DNA of 10,015 nucleotides from an uncultured Oscillospiraceae bacterium. GTDB lineage: Bacteria; Bacillota; Clostridia; Oscillospirales; Ruminococcaceae. The translations under genes and the position numbers were made by a program. Below the pieces are notes generated by a model. It did not search any database. It was not told the origin of the DNA and saw nothing but the letters and a program-made list of their open reading frames with translations. Below, in pieces: positions 1-6,264 of the stretch. The stretch is from contig CATXYA010000030.1 in assembly GCA_958403605.1 (NCBI GenBank), positions 1 through 10,015 of the forward strand. Direction: 5' to 3'. The first letter of the stretch is position 1. Each line of letters starts with the position of its first letter.

Positions 1-479
1 GCGGCGGCCTTCACATCAGCGGTGATGGCGGAACCGGAAATGCAGTGCTGGGTGAGCTCGGCACAGCCCAGGCCGACGCCCGTCAAGATGGCGAACATCA
101 GCACCACCGAGCCGACCATGTAGACCATTTTGGTGAGCACCACCGTGCTGCGCCTGATGGGGGTGGACAGCGTATAGGCCATGGAACCGCTGTCCACCTC
201 GCTCACGATCAAATTGCTGGAGGCGATGATGACGTACACCATGCCCAGCAGCACCGCCAGCATCACATAGTAGCTTTCGAGGCTGCCCAGGAAGCTGGCA
301 AAATTGGCGACGACACCCTCAAATTTGGTGCCGGTGGCAGCACTGGCGATATTGCTGAACGCGCTGGCGTCAAAGCTCCACATGATGAAATACATCATGA
401 AACAGGAGACCAGGGTGAAGATCCCCCACAGCTTGCCGTTGCTGCGGACACATTGCTTGAAAATCGGTTTACTGAACAT
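1..479 (-). CDS. ABC-2 type transporter permease, N-terminal part (cut by window edge)
   Basis: This is the membrane subunit of an ABC exporter. About 159 residues from the start are visible; the C-terminal part lies beyond position 1. The ATG at 479 follows AAGGAGG by about nine bases. The start lies inside the end of the upstream ATPase gene (11-base overlap), so translation is probably coupled. Hydrophobic segments lie at about residues 17-34, 69-92 and 118-140. Between the second and third is an E-x-D-S-G-S-M-x-Y-T-L-S-T-P-I-R-R stretch (about 94-110), which matches the conserved cytosolic motif of ABC-2 permeases, where an acidic residue and Gly precede an 'LS-P-I-R/S' turn. Together with two ATPases it should form a plasma-membrane export complex. 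The substrate cannot be read from sequence; drug or peptide export is a guess based on the adjacent TetR gene. Confidence 0.88.
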   Translation of the reverse strand, partial: MFSKPIFKQCVRSNGKLWGIFTLVSCFMMYFIMWSFDASAFSNIASAATGTKFEGVVANFASFLGSLESYYVMLAVLLGMVYVIIASSNLIVSEVDSGSMAYTLSTPIRRSTVVLTKMVYMVGSVVLMFAILTGVGLGCAELTQHCISGSAITADVKAA

Positions 480-1374
480 TCTGGCTGTCCTCCTTAAAGA
501 TCTCGTGGAAATACTCTTCCAGAGAGTGCTTGATCTCCTTGAAAAAATAGACGTTGCACGATGCAAGGTCCCCCATCAGGCGGGTGCTGTCGGCGTCGTG
601 CAGCTCCACCGTCAATTGCAGGCGGTCGGGCTTCACGTTGCTGAGATCATAGGGAAGCTTTACAAACGTTTCAAAGCTGGCCGCGTCCTTGAACTCGATC
701 TTGAACGACTTGTTCTTGTTATGGCGGATGCCCTCCATGGAGGCGATGGTGACGATGCGCCCGTCCTTGATGAGGGCCACCCGGTCACAGGTGCGCTCCA
801 TTTCCTCAAAGATGTGGCTGGACATGAAAACGGTGTGTCCCTGGGCCTTTTGCTCCTCCAGCAGCTCCAGAAACACGTCCCGCATCAGGGGGTCTAAGCC
901 GGTGGTGGGTTCGTCCATGATCAGGATGTCGGGCCGCTGCATGAAAGCCGCCACCAGGGCGGTCTTTTGCTTCATGCCCTTGCTCATGCTTTTCAGGCTG
1001 GCGGAGATGTCCAGCTGCAGCATATCGCACAGTCGGCGGCATTCCTCCATGTCGCCCTTGCCCAGCATCGTCATTTGGCGCTGCAAAAACATGGTGCCCG
1101 TACCGTCGTCGGGGAAAGCGATTTCGCCCGGGACATAGCCCACCAGCCGCTTGACGGCGGCGGCGTCCCGCCAACAGTCCTTGCCGCAGATGGCGGCTGT
1201 GCCGGCCTGCGGGCGGAGAAAGCCCATCAGATGGCGGATGGTGGTCGTTTTGCCCGCGCCGTTGATGCCCGCGAAGCCGAAGGTCTCCCCTGGCTCCACG
1301 CTGAGCGTCACGTCAAAGATGCCGCGGCCCTGGCCGTAATCCTTGGTCAGCCCGCTGATGTCAATGCAGCCCAT
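469..1374 (-). CDS. ABC transporter ATP-binding protein (second of tandem pair)
   Basis: This is the cytosolic ATPase subunit that powers the adjacent ABC-2 permease, 301 residues long. Walker A is GINGAGKTT at 36-44 (Ile replaces the usual Pro). The signature region is MSKGMKQK at about 130-137, a variant of LSGGQ common in YtrB-like ATPases. Walker B with the catalytic Glu is ILIMDEP (Glu155), the D-loop is at 159-161 and the switch His is His187. A C-terminal extension of about 100 residues follows the ABC domain. An upstream in-frame ATG at 1419 exists, but the start at 1374 is preferred: it aligns with the first residues of the paralogue upstream and overlaps that gene's end by only 14 bases, against 59. 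The Q-loop position reads VPGEIAFP, without the usual Gln. It is collinear, without gaps, with its upstream paralogue through residue 187, so the two may work as a heterodimer. Confidence 0.92.
   Translation of the reverse strand: MGCIDISGLTKDYGQGRGIFDVTLSVEPGETFGFAGINGAGKTTTIRHLMGFLRPQAGTAAICGKDCWRDAAAVKRLVGYVPGEIAFPDDGTGTMFLQRQMTMLGKGDMEECRRLCDMLQLDISASLKSMSKGMKQKTALVAAFMQRPDILIMDEPTTGLDPLMRDVFLELLEEQKAQGHTVFMSSHIFEEMERTCDRVALIKDGRIVTIASMEGIRHNKNKSFKIEFKDAASFETFVKLPYDLSNVKPDRLQLTVELHDADSTRLMGDLASCNVYFFKEIKHSLEEYFHEIFKEDSQNVQ
1231..1263. repeat. 33-bp direct repeat copy A (Walker A region of second ATPase)
   Basis: These 33 bases are identical to 2156-2188 and encode the same part of the P-loop (the end of GAGKTT and the residues after it) in the two tandem ATPases. 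Identity at synonymous positions over 11 codons reflects duplication, possibly refreshed by gene conversion. Confidence 0.9.
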
Positions 1375-2299
1375 GTTGCATCCCTGCCTTTCCCTGCTCC
1401 ACCGTCTTTTTGCGGTCATAGAAATCCATGAAGTAATCCTCCAGGGTGAATTTGATCTCGGAGATGAAATTGAGCTTGTAGCCGCTCAGCTCCACAAAAA
1501 AACGGTGGATCTCCTCGTCCCGGATGCGGATCTTCACTTGATGGTGATGGGGGCGCTTCGCGTCCAGCTCCAGGGCCGTCTGGGCCACAAAGCGCTCGTA
1601 TTCCTGCGCGTCGGAAAATTCCACCTTAAAGACCTTGTCTTCGTTGTGGCGCAGCGTGTCCGCCACAATGGTGGACACCAGCACGCCGTCCTTGATGATG
1701 GCGATGCGGTCGCAGGTGGCGTCCACCTCGCTGAAAATGTGGCTGGAGAGCAGAATGCTTTTTCCGGCCTTTTTCTCGTCGAGGACAAACTCGATGAAGC
1801 GCTCCTGCATCAGCGGGTCGAGGCCGCTGGTGGGTTCGTCCAGCACCAAAAGCTCCGGGTCGTGCATAAAGGCCGTCACGATGGCCAGCTTACGTTTCGT
1901 GCCCAGGCTCATGCGCTTTAGATCGCCCGCGGGGTCCAGCTCAAATTTGTCCAGCAGGTATTCGGTTTTTGTGCGGTCGGTGATGCCGCGCTGCCGGGCC
2001 ATGTAGTCGATGAACTGGGTGCCCGTCATGTTGGCGGGGAAGGCGATCTCGCCCGGCAGATATCCCAGCCGCCGTTTGATGGCGGCGGCCTCTTTCCAGC
2101 CGTCCTTGCCCATCACGGTGATGGCGCCCTCCTGGGGGCGGGAAAACCCCATAATATGGCGGATGGTGGTCGTTTTGCCCGCGCCGTTCGGCCCCAGGAA
2201 ACCAAACACCTCGCCCTGGTGTACGTCAAAGGAAACGTCGAAGATGCCGCGGCCAAACCCGTAATCCTTCGTCAGGTGTTCCACCTGGATCATTTCCAT
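1361..2299 (-). CDS. ABC transporter ATP-binding protein (first of tandem pair)
   Basis: This is the first gene of the exporter operon, encoding a 312-residue cytosolic ATPase. Walker A is canonical, GPNGAGKTT at 36-44. The signature is degenerate, MSLGTKRK at about 130-137. Walker B is LLVLDEP (Glu155), and the switch His is His187 in LLSSHIF. A roughly 110-residue C-terminal extension ends in a basic, Gln/Gly-containing tail. Starts GTG 2302, ATG 2299 and ATG 2293 are all possible; ATG 2299 lies six bases after a short GAGG and is chosen. The stop lies within the start region of the second ATPase, so the genes are translationally linked. The operon faces away from a TetR regulator, the usual layout for an effector-induced exporter. 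The paralogue downstream shares a 33-base identical DNA stretch over the Walker A region, so the pair came from a duplication. Function as an ABC ATPase is secure; substrate is unknown. Confidence 0.93.
   Translation of the reverse strand: MEMIQVEHLTKDYGFGRGIFDVSFDVHQGEVFGFLGPNGAGKTTTIRHIMGFSRPQEGAITVMGKDGWKEAAAIKRRLGYLPGEIAFPANMTGTQFIDYMARQRGITDRTKTEYLLDKFELDPAGDLKRMSLGTKRKLAIVTAFMHDPELLVLDEPTSGLDPLMQERFIEFVLDEKKAGKSILLSSHIFSEVDATCDRIAIIKDGVLVSTIVADTLRHNEDKVFKVEFSDAQEYERFVAQTALELDAKRPHHHQVKIRIRDEEIHRFFVELSGYKLNFISEIKFTLEDYFMDFYDRKKTVEQGKAGMQHGLH
2156..2188. repeat. 33-bp direct repeat copy B (Walker A region of first ATPase)
   Basis: This is the partner of the 33-base repeat at 1231-1263, in the same orientation and at the same codon position of the paralogous gene. 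Recombination between copies would delete about 925 bp and leave one hybrid ATPase. Confidence 0.9.
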
Positions 2300-2316
2300 C
2301 ACTTGCCTCGCTTTCC

Positions 2317-2335
2317 GGCCGGTCGTTGTCCGGCC
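2317..2335 (-). promoter_or_regulatory. Small GC hairpin in the ABC-operon leader
   Basis: GGCCGG and CCGGCC are perfect inverted repeats around a 7-base loop, lying just upstream of the first ATPase start in the predicted leader RNA (about 103 bases long). There is no U-run, so it is not a terminator. It could be an operator, an mRNA-stabilising hairpin or a brake on translation. Role is unproven. Confidence 0.4.
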
Positions 2336-2354
2336 AATCTTGAACAGTTAATGA

Positions 2355-2399
2355 ACAAATGTATGATAACGTTCGATAGCTTCCGAATTGACATTTGTC
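2355..2399. promoter_or_regulatory. Candidate TetR operators: inverted ACAAATGT pair
   Basis: ACAAATGT at 2355-2362 recurs as its reverse complement ACATTTGT at 2391-2398, with centres 36 bp apart. Each is itself nearly palindromic (ACA-2-TGT; the right copy extends to GACA-2-TGTC at 2390-2399). The right copy overlaps the -35 box of the TetR promoter and sits just downstream of the predicted start of the ABC transcript, so a bound repressor would block both. TetR-family proteins bind such palindromes; that this protein binds here is inference. Confidence 0.4.
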
Positions 2400-2416
2400 T
2401 TGCTATGGATTATAAT
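2388..2416 (+). promoter_or_regulatory. Consensus sigma-A promoter for the TetR gene
   Basis: A perfect TTGACA (2388-2393), a 17-bp spacer and a perfect TATAAT (2411-2416) give the ideal housekeeping promoter. Transcription should begin near 2423, leaving a leader of about 85 bases before the TetR start. Its -10 box overlaps that of the opposite promoter for the ABC operon. A weaker possible promoter, TTGAAC-16-TATGAT at 2340-2367, lies upstream on the same strand. Confidence 0.85.
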
Positions 2417-2437
2417 CATCCTAAGGCACGGGGTCAA
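2409..2437 (-). promoter_or_regulatory. Sigma-A promoter for the ABC exporter operon
   Basis: Read on the minus strand, TTGACC (2437-2432), a 17-bp spacer and a perfect TATAAT (2414-2409) form a near-consensus promoter. Transcription should begin near 2402 towards the first ATPase. The -10 box is part of the palindrome GATTATAATC (2408-2417), which also supplies the -10 box of the TetR promoter, so the two promoters physically exclude each other. Confidence 0.75.
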
Positions 2438-2507
2438 GGCTCAAATAGAGCTCATTTGTGCGATAATAGACAGAAATGCAAAGAGCGTTTCCGTACAGGA
2501 GAAAATG

Positions 2508-3116
2508 ATGGAAGAAAAACGGGATCTGCGCATCCAAAAAACGTATAACGCCTTGTGCAGCGCGTTTCTGGCGCTGCTGAACGAGAAAAAGTTTGAGGAG
2601 ATCACCGTCAACGAGCTGTGTGACCGCGCGCTGGTGGGCCGCGGCACCTTCTATAAGCACTTCGCGGACAAGTACGAATTTTTCGGCTTTATGGTGAAGG
2701 TGATTTATCATGACTACACTTCTCAGGTGGAGGCGCAAGGGGATGCCAACGACCCCATCGTCTATTATAATCATTTAATCCACGCCGGCTTGGAGTTCAT
2801 GGAGCAGAACGCCGGACTTGTCGATTCGCTGGAATCCAGCAGTACGTTCATGCTGCTGCAGGAGATCGGCTCGCGGGAGGTATCGGAAGAGCTGGTGGCG
2901 CGACTGAAAATGGATGAGAAAGCGGGTTACCGCTTTCCTGCGGACCCCGAACTGATGGCGCAGCTGATCCAGGGCGCGCTGCTGCAGGGGGTGCGCTGGT
3001 GGCTGCTGCATCGGGAGCAAATTTCCAAGGAATCGATGCAGCGGCAGCTGTCCTCTTTGATGGAGCTTGTTTACAACAGCGCGCAGAATGAAAGAATGGG
3101 CGGGGCAAACGGATAA
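2508..3116 (+). CDS. TetR/AcrR-family transcriptional regulator
   Basis: This is a DNA-binding repressor of about 202 residues, a typical TetR length. The N-terminal helix-turn-helix domain (about residues 8-55) contains the family hallmark: FEEITVNELCDRALVGRGTFYKHFADKYEFF, here at 29-59, summarised as ITVxELCxxA followed by GTFYxHFxxK. The C-terminal part is helical and variable, as expected for the ligand and dimer domain. ATG codons at 2505 and 2508 are both possible; 2508 is chosen because AGGAG at 2497-2501 is then six bases away. The open frame extends back to a TTG at 2388, but that TTG is the -35 box of the promoter. The gene is divergent from the ABC exporter operon, so the likely role is repression of the exporter and of itself, relieved by a small-molecule effector. 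The ligand is unknown. Confidence 0.93.
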   Translation: MEEKRDLRIQKTYNALCSAFLALLNEKKFEEITVNELCDRALVGRGTFYKHFADKYEFFGFMVKVIYHDYTSQVEAQGDANDPIVYYNHLIHAGLEFMEQNAGLVDSLESSSTFMLLQEIGSREVSEELVARLKMDEKAGYRFPADPELMAQLIQGALLQGVRWWLLHREQISKESMQRQLSSLMELVYNSAQNERMGGANG

Positions 3117-3137
3117 CACTTTTTAAAAGGATACGGG

Positions 3138-3171
3138 ACGGGCGGGGGCCGATAAAGCCCCCGCCCGTTTT
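3138..3171 (+). terminator. Rho-independent terminator after the TetR gene
   Basis: A perfect 12-bp GC-rich stem (ACGGGCGGGGGC with its complement at 3157-3168), a 7-base loop and a TTTT run form a strong intrinsic terminator 21 bases past the TetR stop. It insulates the next operon. Confidence 0.93.
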
Positions 3172-3194
3172 GTGGAAAACAATTTTTGCTCCGC

Positions 3195-3223
3195 TTGACC
3201 GGCCCTTAGAATTTCCTGATAAA
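3195..3223 (+). promoter_or_regulatory. Probable promoter of the TraX/two-component operon
   Basis: TTGACC (3195-3200), a 17-bp spacer and GATAAA (3218-3223, four of six matches, preceded by CT) lie between the terminator and the TraX start. Transcription would begin near 3230. The imperfect -10 box would suit an activated promoter, possibly by the response regulator encoded downstream, but no clear direct-repeat site is visible. Confidence 0.55.
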
Positions 3224-3263
3224 GTACCGCTATCATGAAGGCACAACGAAAGGAGTGTCTTTG

Positions 3264-4112
3264 ATGGAAACGGTAAAACAAAAGGGCTTGACGGGCACGG
3301 GGCTGAAATTGATGGCATTGGGGTTCATGCTGCTGGATCATATCCACTACTTTTTCGACTTTACGGGGATGATCCCGGAATGGTTCAGTATGCTGGGGCG
3401 TTTGGCGGCGCCGATCTTCCTCTTCTGCGTCATTGAGGGCTTCACCCACACGCATGACCGCAAGCGGTATTTTTTGCGGGTGCTTGCCATTGCGGCGCCC
3501 ATGGGCGCACTGCAGTTCTTCATGACGTACGCGGGCGTTTTGGTGCGGCCCGACGGGTTTTATCCCGTCAATGGCATCATGATGAACTTTCTCATTTTGA
3601 TGATGCTGTGGCAGGGCATGGACTGGCTGCGGGCCAAAAAATTTGTGCGCGGGGCGCTGGCCATCCTGCTGCCCCTCGCCTGGCCCTTTGCGGCGGGCGC
3701 GCTGGCGCTCAGAGTGCCGCAGGCCTCGAACGTGCTGGGCCTGCTGTCCTACACCCTGCTGCCCTCCTGGGCGATGATCCTGGACGGCGGCACGCCCTTT
3801 ATCCTGCTGGGCGTCCTGCTGTACGTGTTTCGCAAAAACCGCAAGGTGCAGGTGGGCGTGTTCATCGCCTTTGAATTTTTGTATGATTTCTGCTTCATCG
3901 GACACATCGCCTCTTCGTCCATGCCGGACTTCCACTGGAGCCAGATGTTCACCATGTATTATGAGTGGCTGGGCGTCTTTGCCGCCGTGCCCATGCTGTG
4001 CTATAATGGACAGCGGGGCAGGGGCCTGAAAGCGCTGTTCTACGTTTTTTACCCGGCCCACGTTTACCTGCTGTACGCGGCTTCGTGGCTGGTGTACACG
4101 GTCTTTGCTTGA
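3264..4112 (+). CDS. TraX-family membrane protein
   Basis: This is a polytopic membrane protein of 282 residues. It begins with the TraX-family pattern LKLMALGFMLLDHIHYFF (14-31), then GRLAAPIFLFCVIEGFTHTHDRKRY (45-69). Several further hydrophobic spans follow, separated by short loops, with a Tyr/Ala-rich C-terminus. TraX of plasmid F acetylates the N-terminus of pilin; the family resembles membrane acyltransferases, and chromosomal Firmicute members have no settled substrate. The Asp25-His26 pair and Arg46/Glu58 are the polar residues most likely to matter (inference). The ATG at 3264 follows AAAGGAG by eight bases; a GTG at 3255 is part of that ribosome site and is rejected as the start. 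No pilin or conjugation genes are nearby. The gene lies 11 bases upstream of the response regulator, so it is almost certainly co-transcribed with the two-component system. Confidence 0.85.
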   Translation: METVKQKGLTGTGLKLMALGFMLLDHIHYFFDFTGMIPEWFSMLGRLAAPIFLFCVIEGFTHTHDRKRYFLRVLAIAAPMGALQFFMTYAGVLVRPDGFYPVNGIMMNFLILMMLWQGMDWLRAKKFVRGALAILLPLAWPFAAGALALRVPQASNVLGLLSYTLLPSWAMILDGGTPFILLGVLLYVFRKNRKVQVGVFIAFEFLYDFCFIGHIASSSMPDFHWSQMFTMYYEWLGVFAAVPMLCYNGQRGRGLKALFYVFYPAHVYLLYAASWLVYTVFA

Positions 4113-4123
4113 GGTGAGAGGGA

Positions 4124-4795
4124 ATGGCGCACATTTTGGCGGTGGATGACGATGCGGATCTGTGCGCGCTGCTGCGCACGGCGCTGGAGCGGGACGGCCA
4201 CCAGGTGGAGACGCGCCAAAGCGGGGCGGCGGTGACGGATGCGCTGTGCCGCTGGGCGGACTGCATCCTGCTGGATGTGATGATGCCCGGCGAGGATGGC
4301 TTCGAGACCTGCCGCCGCATCCGAACGCTGGCGGATTGTCCCATTTTATTTTTGACGGCAAAGACCGCCGAGGCCGACGTGCTGAAAGGCCTCGGCCTGG
4401 GCGGCGACGACTATCTGGCAAAGCCCTTCCGCGTGGCGGAGCTGCGGGCGCGGGTGGCGGCCCATCTGCGGCGGGAGCGGCGCACGCCCCACACCCGCAT
4501 GCGGCGGGGCGGCCTGGAATTCGATTTCACCGAGCGCGCGGTGTACTGCGGGGAGGACCCGCTCAAGCTGACCAAAAGCGAGTACGCCATCTGCGAGCAT
4601 CTGGCGTCCCATCCGGGCCAGACCTTCACCAAAGAGCAGATCTACGAGGCGGTGTTCGGCTTCGACGGCACAGGGGATGAATCCGCCGTCACGGAGCACA
4701 TCAAAAATATTCGCGCCAAGCTGCGCGCCGTGGGCAAAGCGCCCATCGAAACGGTCTGGGGGATCGGGTATAAGTGGAAAAGCGAAGAGGCGTGA
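4124..4795 (+). CDS. OmpR/PhoB-family response regulator
   Basis: This is a two-component transcription factor of 223 residues, standard for the family. The receiver domain (1-110) has the acidic pocket Asp8/Asp9, the phospho-acceptor Asp51 in LLDVMMPGEDG, the switch Thr78 in FLTAK and Lys100 in LAKPF. A winged-helix DNA-binding domain follows (about 127-220), with LTKSEYAICEHLASHPGQ, then the recognition-helix region ESAVTEHIKNIRAKL and the closing wing IETVWGIGYKW. Phosphorylation by the downstream kinase should promote dimer binding to direct repeats. The start ATG at 4124 is preceded by GAGGTGAGAGGGA. It overlaps the end of the histidine kinase gene's start region, a typical response regulator-kinase order. 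Targets are unknown; autoregulation of the TraX operon is plausible. Confidence 0.95.
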   Translation: MAHILAVDDDADLCALLRTALERDGHQVETRQSGAAVTDALCRWADCILLDVMMPGEDGFETCRRIRTLADCPILFLTAKTAEADVLKGLGLGGDDYLAKPFRVAELRARVAAHLRRERRTPHTRMRRGGLEFDFTERAVYCGEDPLKLTKSEYAICEHLASHPGQTFTKEQIYEAVFGFDGTGDESAVTEHIKNIRAKLRAVGKAPIETVWGIGYKWKSEEA

Positions 4796-6132
4796 GCCTG
4801 AACAGCCTGTTCTGGCGCTATCTCGTGATCACCGGCAGCCTGATGCTGGCGGTGCTGGCGGCGGCGTGGCTGGCCTTCAGCATGCTGCTCAATATGGGGG
4901 TCGTTCTGTCGGCCAGCACGGCGGCAGGGCAGGCGGTGCAGCTGGCGCCGCAGCTGGAGGCGGGGACGCTCGCGCTCGAGGAACTGCCCCACTATCTGCG
5001 CTGGGCCGTGCTGGACGAGGCGGGCCAGGTGGAACGGACGAACATGGACGCGCGTCATCTCGACGCCCTGGAGAAATTTTTGGCGGGCGGGGAGAAGCTG
5101 CGGCTCTTTGGGGGACAAAAGCACCAGCGGACGCTGCTGCCCGACGGCAAGGTGTGCATGCTGCAATTCGATTATTCGGTGCCCTACGCCGACCCCGTAT
5201 GGCAGCAGCGCCTGCCGGATTTCCAGACCTGCTGGCTGCTGGCGCAGCTACTGATCGCCTTGGGGGTGGCGGCGCTGTCCACCCGCCATTACACCCAGCT
5301 TTTGCGCCGGGACGCGGCGGCCATCACGGCGGCCAGCCAGGCCGTGGCCCAGCAGCGGCTGGACGTGCCCGTGGGGGCCGCCCGCGTGCGGGAGCTGGAC
5401 AGCGCGCTGCGCACCATCGACACGCTGCGGCAGACCCTGGCCGATTCGCTGGGGCGGCAATGGGCCATGGCCCAGCGGCGGGAAGAGGAGCTGGCGGCGC
5501 TGACGCACGATTTGAAAACGCCGCTGACCATCATCAGCGGCAACGCCGACCTGTTGGCGGAGGACGCCTTGACGGACAGCCAGCAGGCCGGGGTGGAGGC
5601 CATCCGCCGCAGTGCCGAACACGCGCTGGACTACGTGGGCAGGCTGCGGGCCCTGGCGGCGGGCGAGGCGGAGGAAGAGGCAGCGCAGGCCGTGGAGCCG
5701 GAGGGCTTTTGGGCGGCCTGCACGGCGGCGGGCGAGGGCCTCTGCGCGCCGCGGCAGATCGCCTTCGTGGCGCTCTGTGAAGCGCTGCCGCCCTTTTGCG
5801 CGCAGCGGGATGCTTTGCTGCGCGCCGTGACGAATCTGCTGGACAATGCGGTGCGCTTTACGCCGTCCCAGGGCACGGTGCGCCTGACCGCCGGCGCCGC
5901 AGACGGCCTGCTCACCTTTACCGTGGAGGACACGGGCTCCGGCTTTTCTCCCGAGGCCCTGGCGAAGGCGGGCACCACGCTGTACACCACCGAGGGCGCG
6001 CGGCCCAAGGAGGGCCACCAAGGCCTGGGGCTGTGCCAGGCCCGCGAGACCGCCCGGCGCCACGGCGGGACGCTCACGCTGGAAAACACCGTCTCCGGCG
6101 CCAGGGTGCGCCTGACGGTCCCGCTGCGGTAA
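4774..6132 (+). CDS. Sensor histidine kinase
   Basis: This is the membrane sensor partner of the upstream response regulator, 452 residues from GTG 4774. TM1 is at about 12-38, an outside sensor region at about 40-148 and TM2 at about 150-170. A HAMP-like linker leads to the dimerisation/phosphoacceptor domain with His245 in LAALTHDLKTPL. The ATPase domain has the N box NLLDNAVRFTP (Asn354, Asn358), the G1 box EDTGSG (Asp386) and the G2 box GHQGLGL (414-420). All key residues are present, so it should be active. The start is uncertain: GTG 4774 overlaps the regulator by 22 bases, and GTG 4792 gives a four-base GTGA overlap (446 residues); neither has a well-spaced ribosome site, which fits translational coupling. 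The sensor region has no recognised domain, so the signal is unknown. The ATPase and linker regions are very Ala-rich. Confidence 0.94.
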   Translation: MEKRRGVSLNSLFWRYLVITGSLMLAVLAAAWLAFSMLLNMGVVLSASTAAGQAVQLAPQLEAGTLALEELPHYLRWAVLDEAGQVERTNMDARHLDALEKFLAGGEKLRLFGGQKHQRTLLPDGKVCMLQFDYSVPYADPVWQQRLPDFQTCWLLAQLLIALGVAALSTRHYTQLLRRDAAAITAASQAVAQQRLDVPVGAARVRELDSALRTIDTLRQTLADSLGRQWAMAQRREEELAALTHDLKTPLTIISGNADLLAEDALTDSQQAGVEAIRRSAEHALDYVGRLRALAAGEAEEEAAQAVEPEGFWAACTAAGEGLCAPRQIAFVALCEALPPFCAQRDALLRAVTNLLDNAVRFTPSQGTVRLTAGAADGLLTFTVEDTGSGFSPEALAKAGTTLYTTEGARPKEGHQGLGLCQARETARRHGGTLTLENTVSGARVRLTVPLR

Positions 6133-6140
6133 GAGAACAC

Positions 6141-6187
6141 AAAAAGGCGCGCGGCAAACATCTGTTTGGCAGCGCGCCTTTTTAATT
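6141..6187. terminator. Two-way terminator between the kinase and YjbR-family genes
   Basis: AAAAAGGCGCGC (6141-6152) pairs perfectly with 6172-6183, with an inner CAAACA/TGTTTG stem at the tip. A T-run follows on the plus strand and the A-run gives a T-run on the minus strand, so the hairpin can end both the TraX/two-component transcript and the convergent minus-strand operon. The stretch 6188-6264 holds no gene. Confidence 0.9.
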
Positions 6188-6264
6188 TTGGGGAGGGCAG
6201 GTGTGCGGGCGCCTTCTCTTTTCTGCGAAAAAAGAAAGACACTTCTGATCGTAAAACAGACCGG

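Noticed and set aside
2340-2367. A second plus-strand promoter, TTGAAC-16-TATGAT
   Set aside because: It is only a moderate match and lies behind a perfect promoter for the same gene; it may be real but is not listed as a separate feature.
2388-2507. An N-terminal extension of the TetR protein from TTG 2388
   Set aside because: That TTG is the -35 box of a consensus promoter, so it is upstream of the transcript, and a good ribosome site precedes 2508.
3264-4112. The TraX-family gene as proof of a plasmid or conjugative element
   Set aside because: TraX homologues are common on Firmicute chromosomes, and no relaxase, coupling protein, pilus, integrase or transposase gene is present.
3123-4421. 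A 432-codon minus-strand open frame across the TraX and response regulator genes
   Set aside because: It is Arg/Pro/His-rich with no recognisable motif, and it reads through a terminator and a promoter; it is a compositional shadow.
4677-5780. A 367-codon plus-strand open frame overlapping the histidine kinase
   Set aside because: It is almost entirely Gly/Ala/Arg in its later part, the mark of an out-of-frame reading of a GC-rich gene.
6188-6264. A second hairpin near the end of the YjbR-family operon (TTTTC/GAAAA)
   Set aside because: The stem is five A/T-rich pairs and weak; the adjacent two-way terminator already explains the 3' end.
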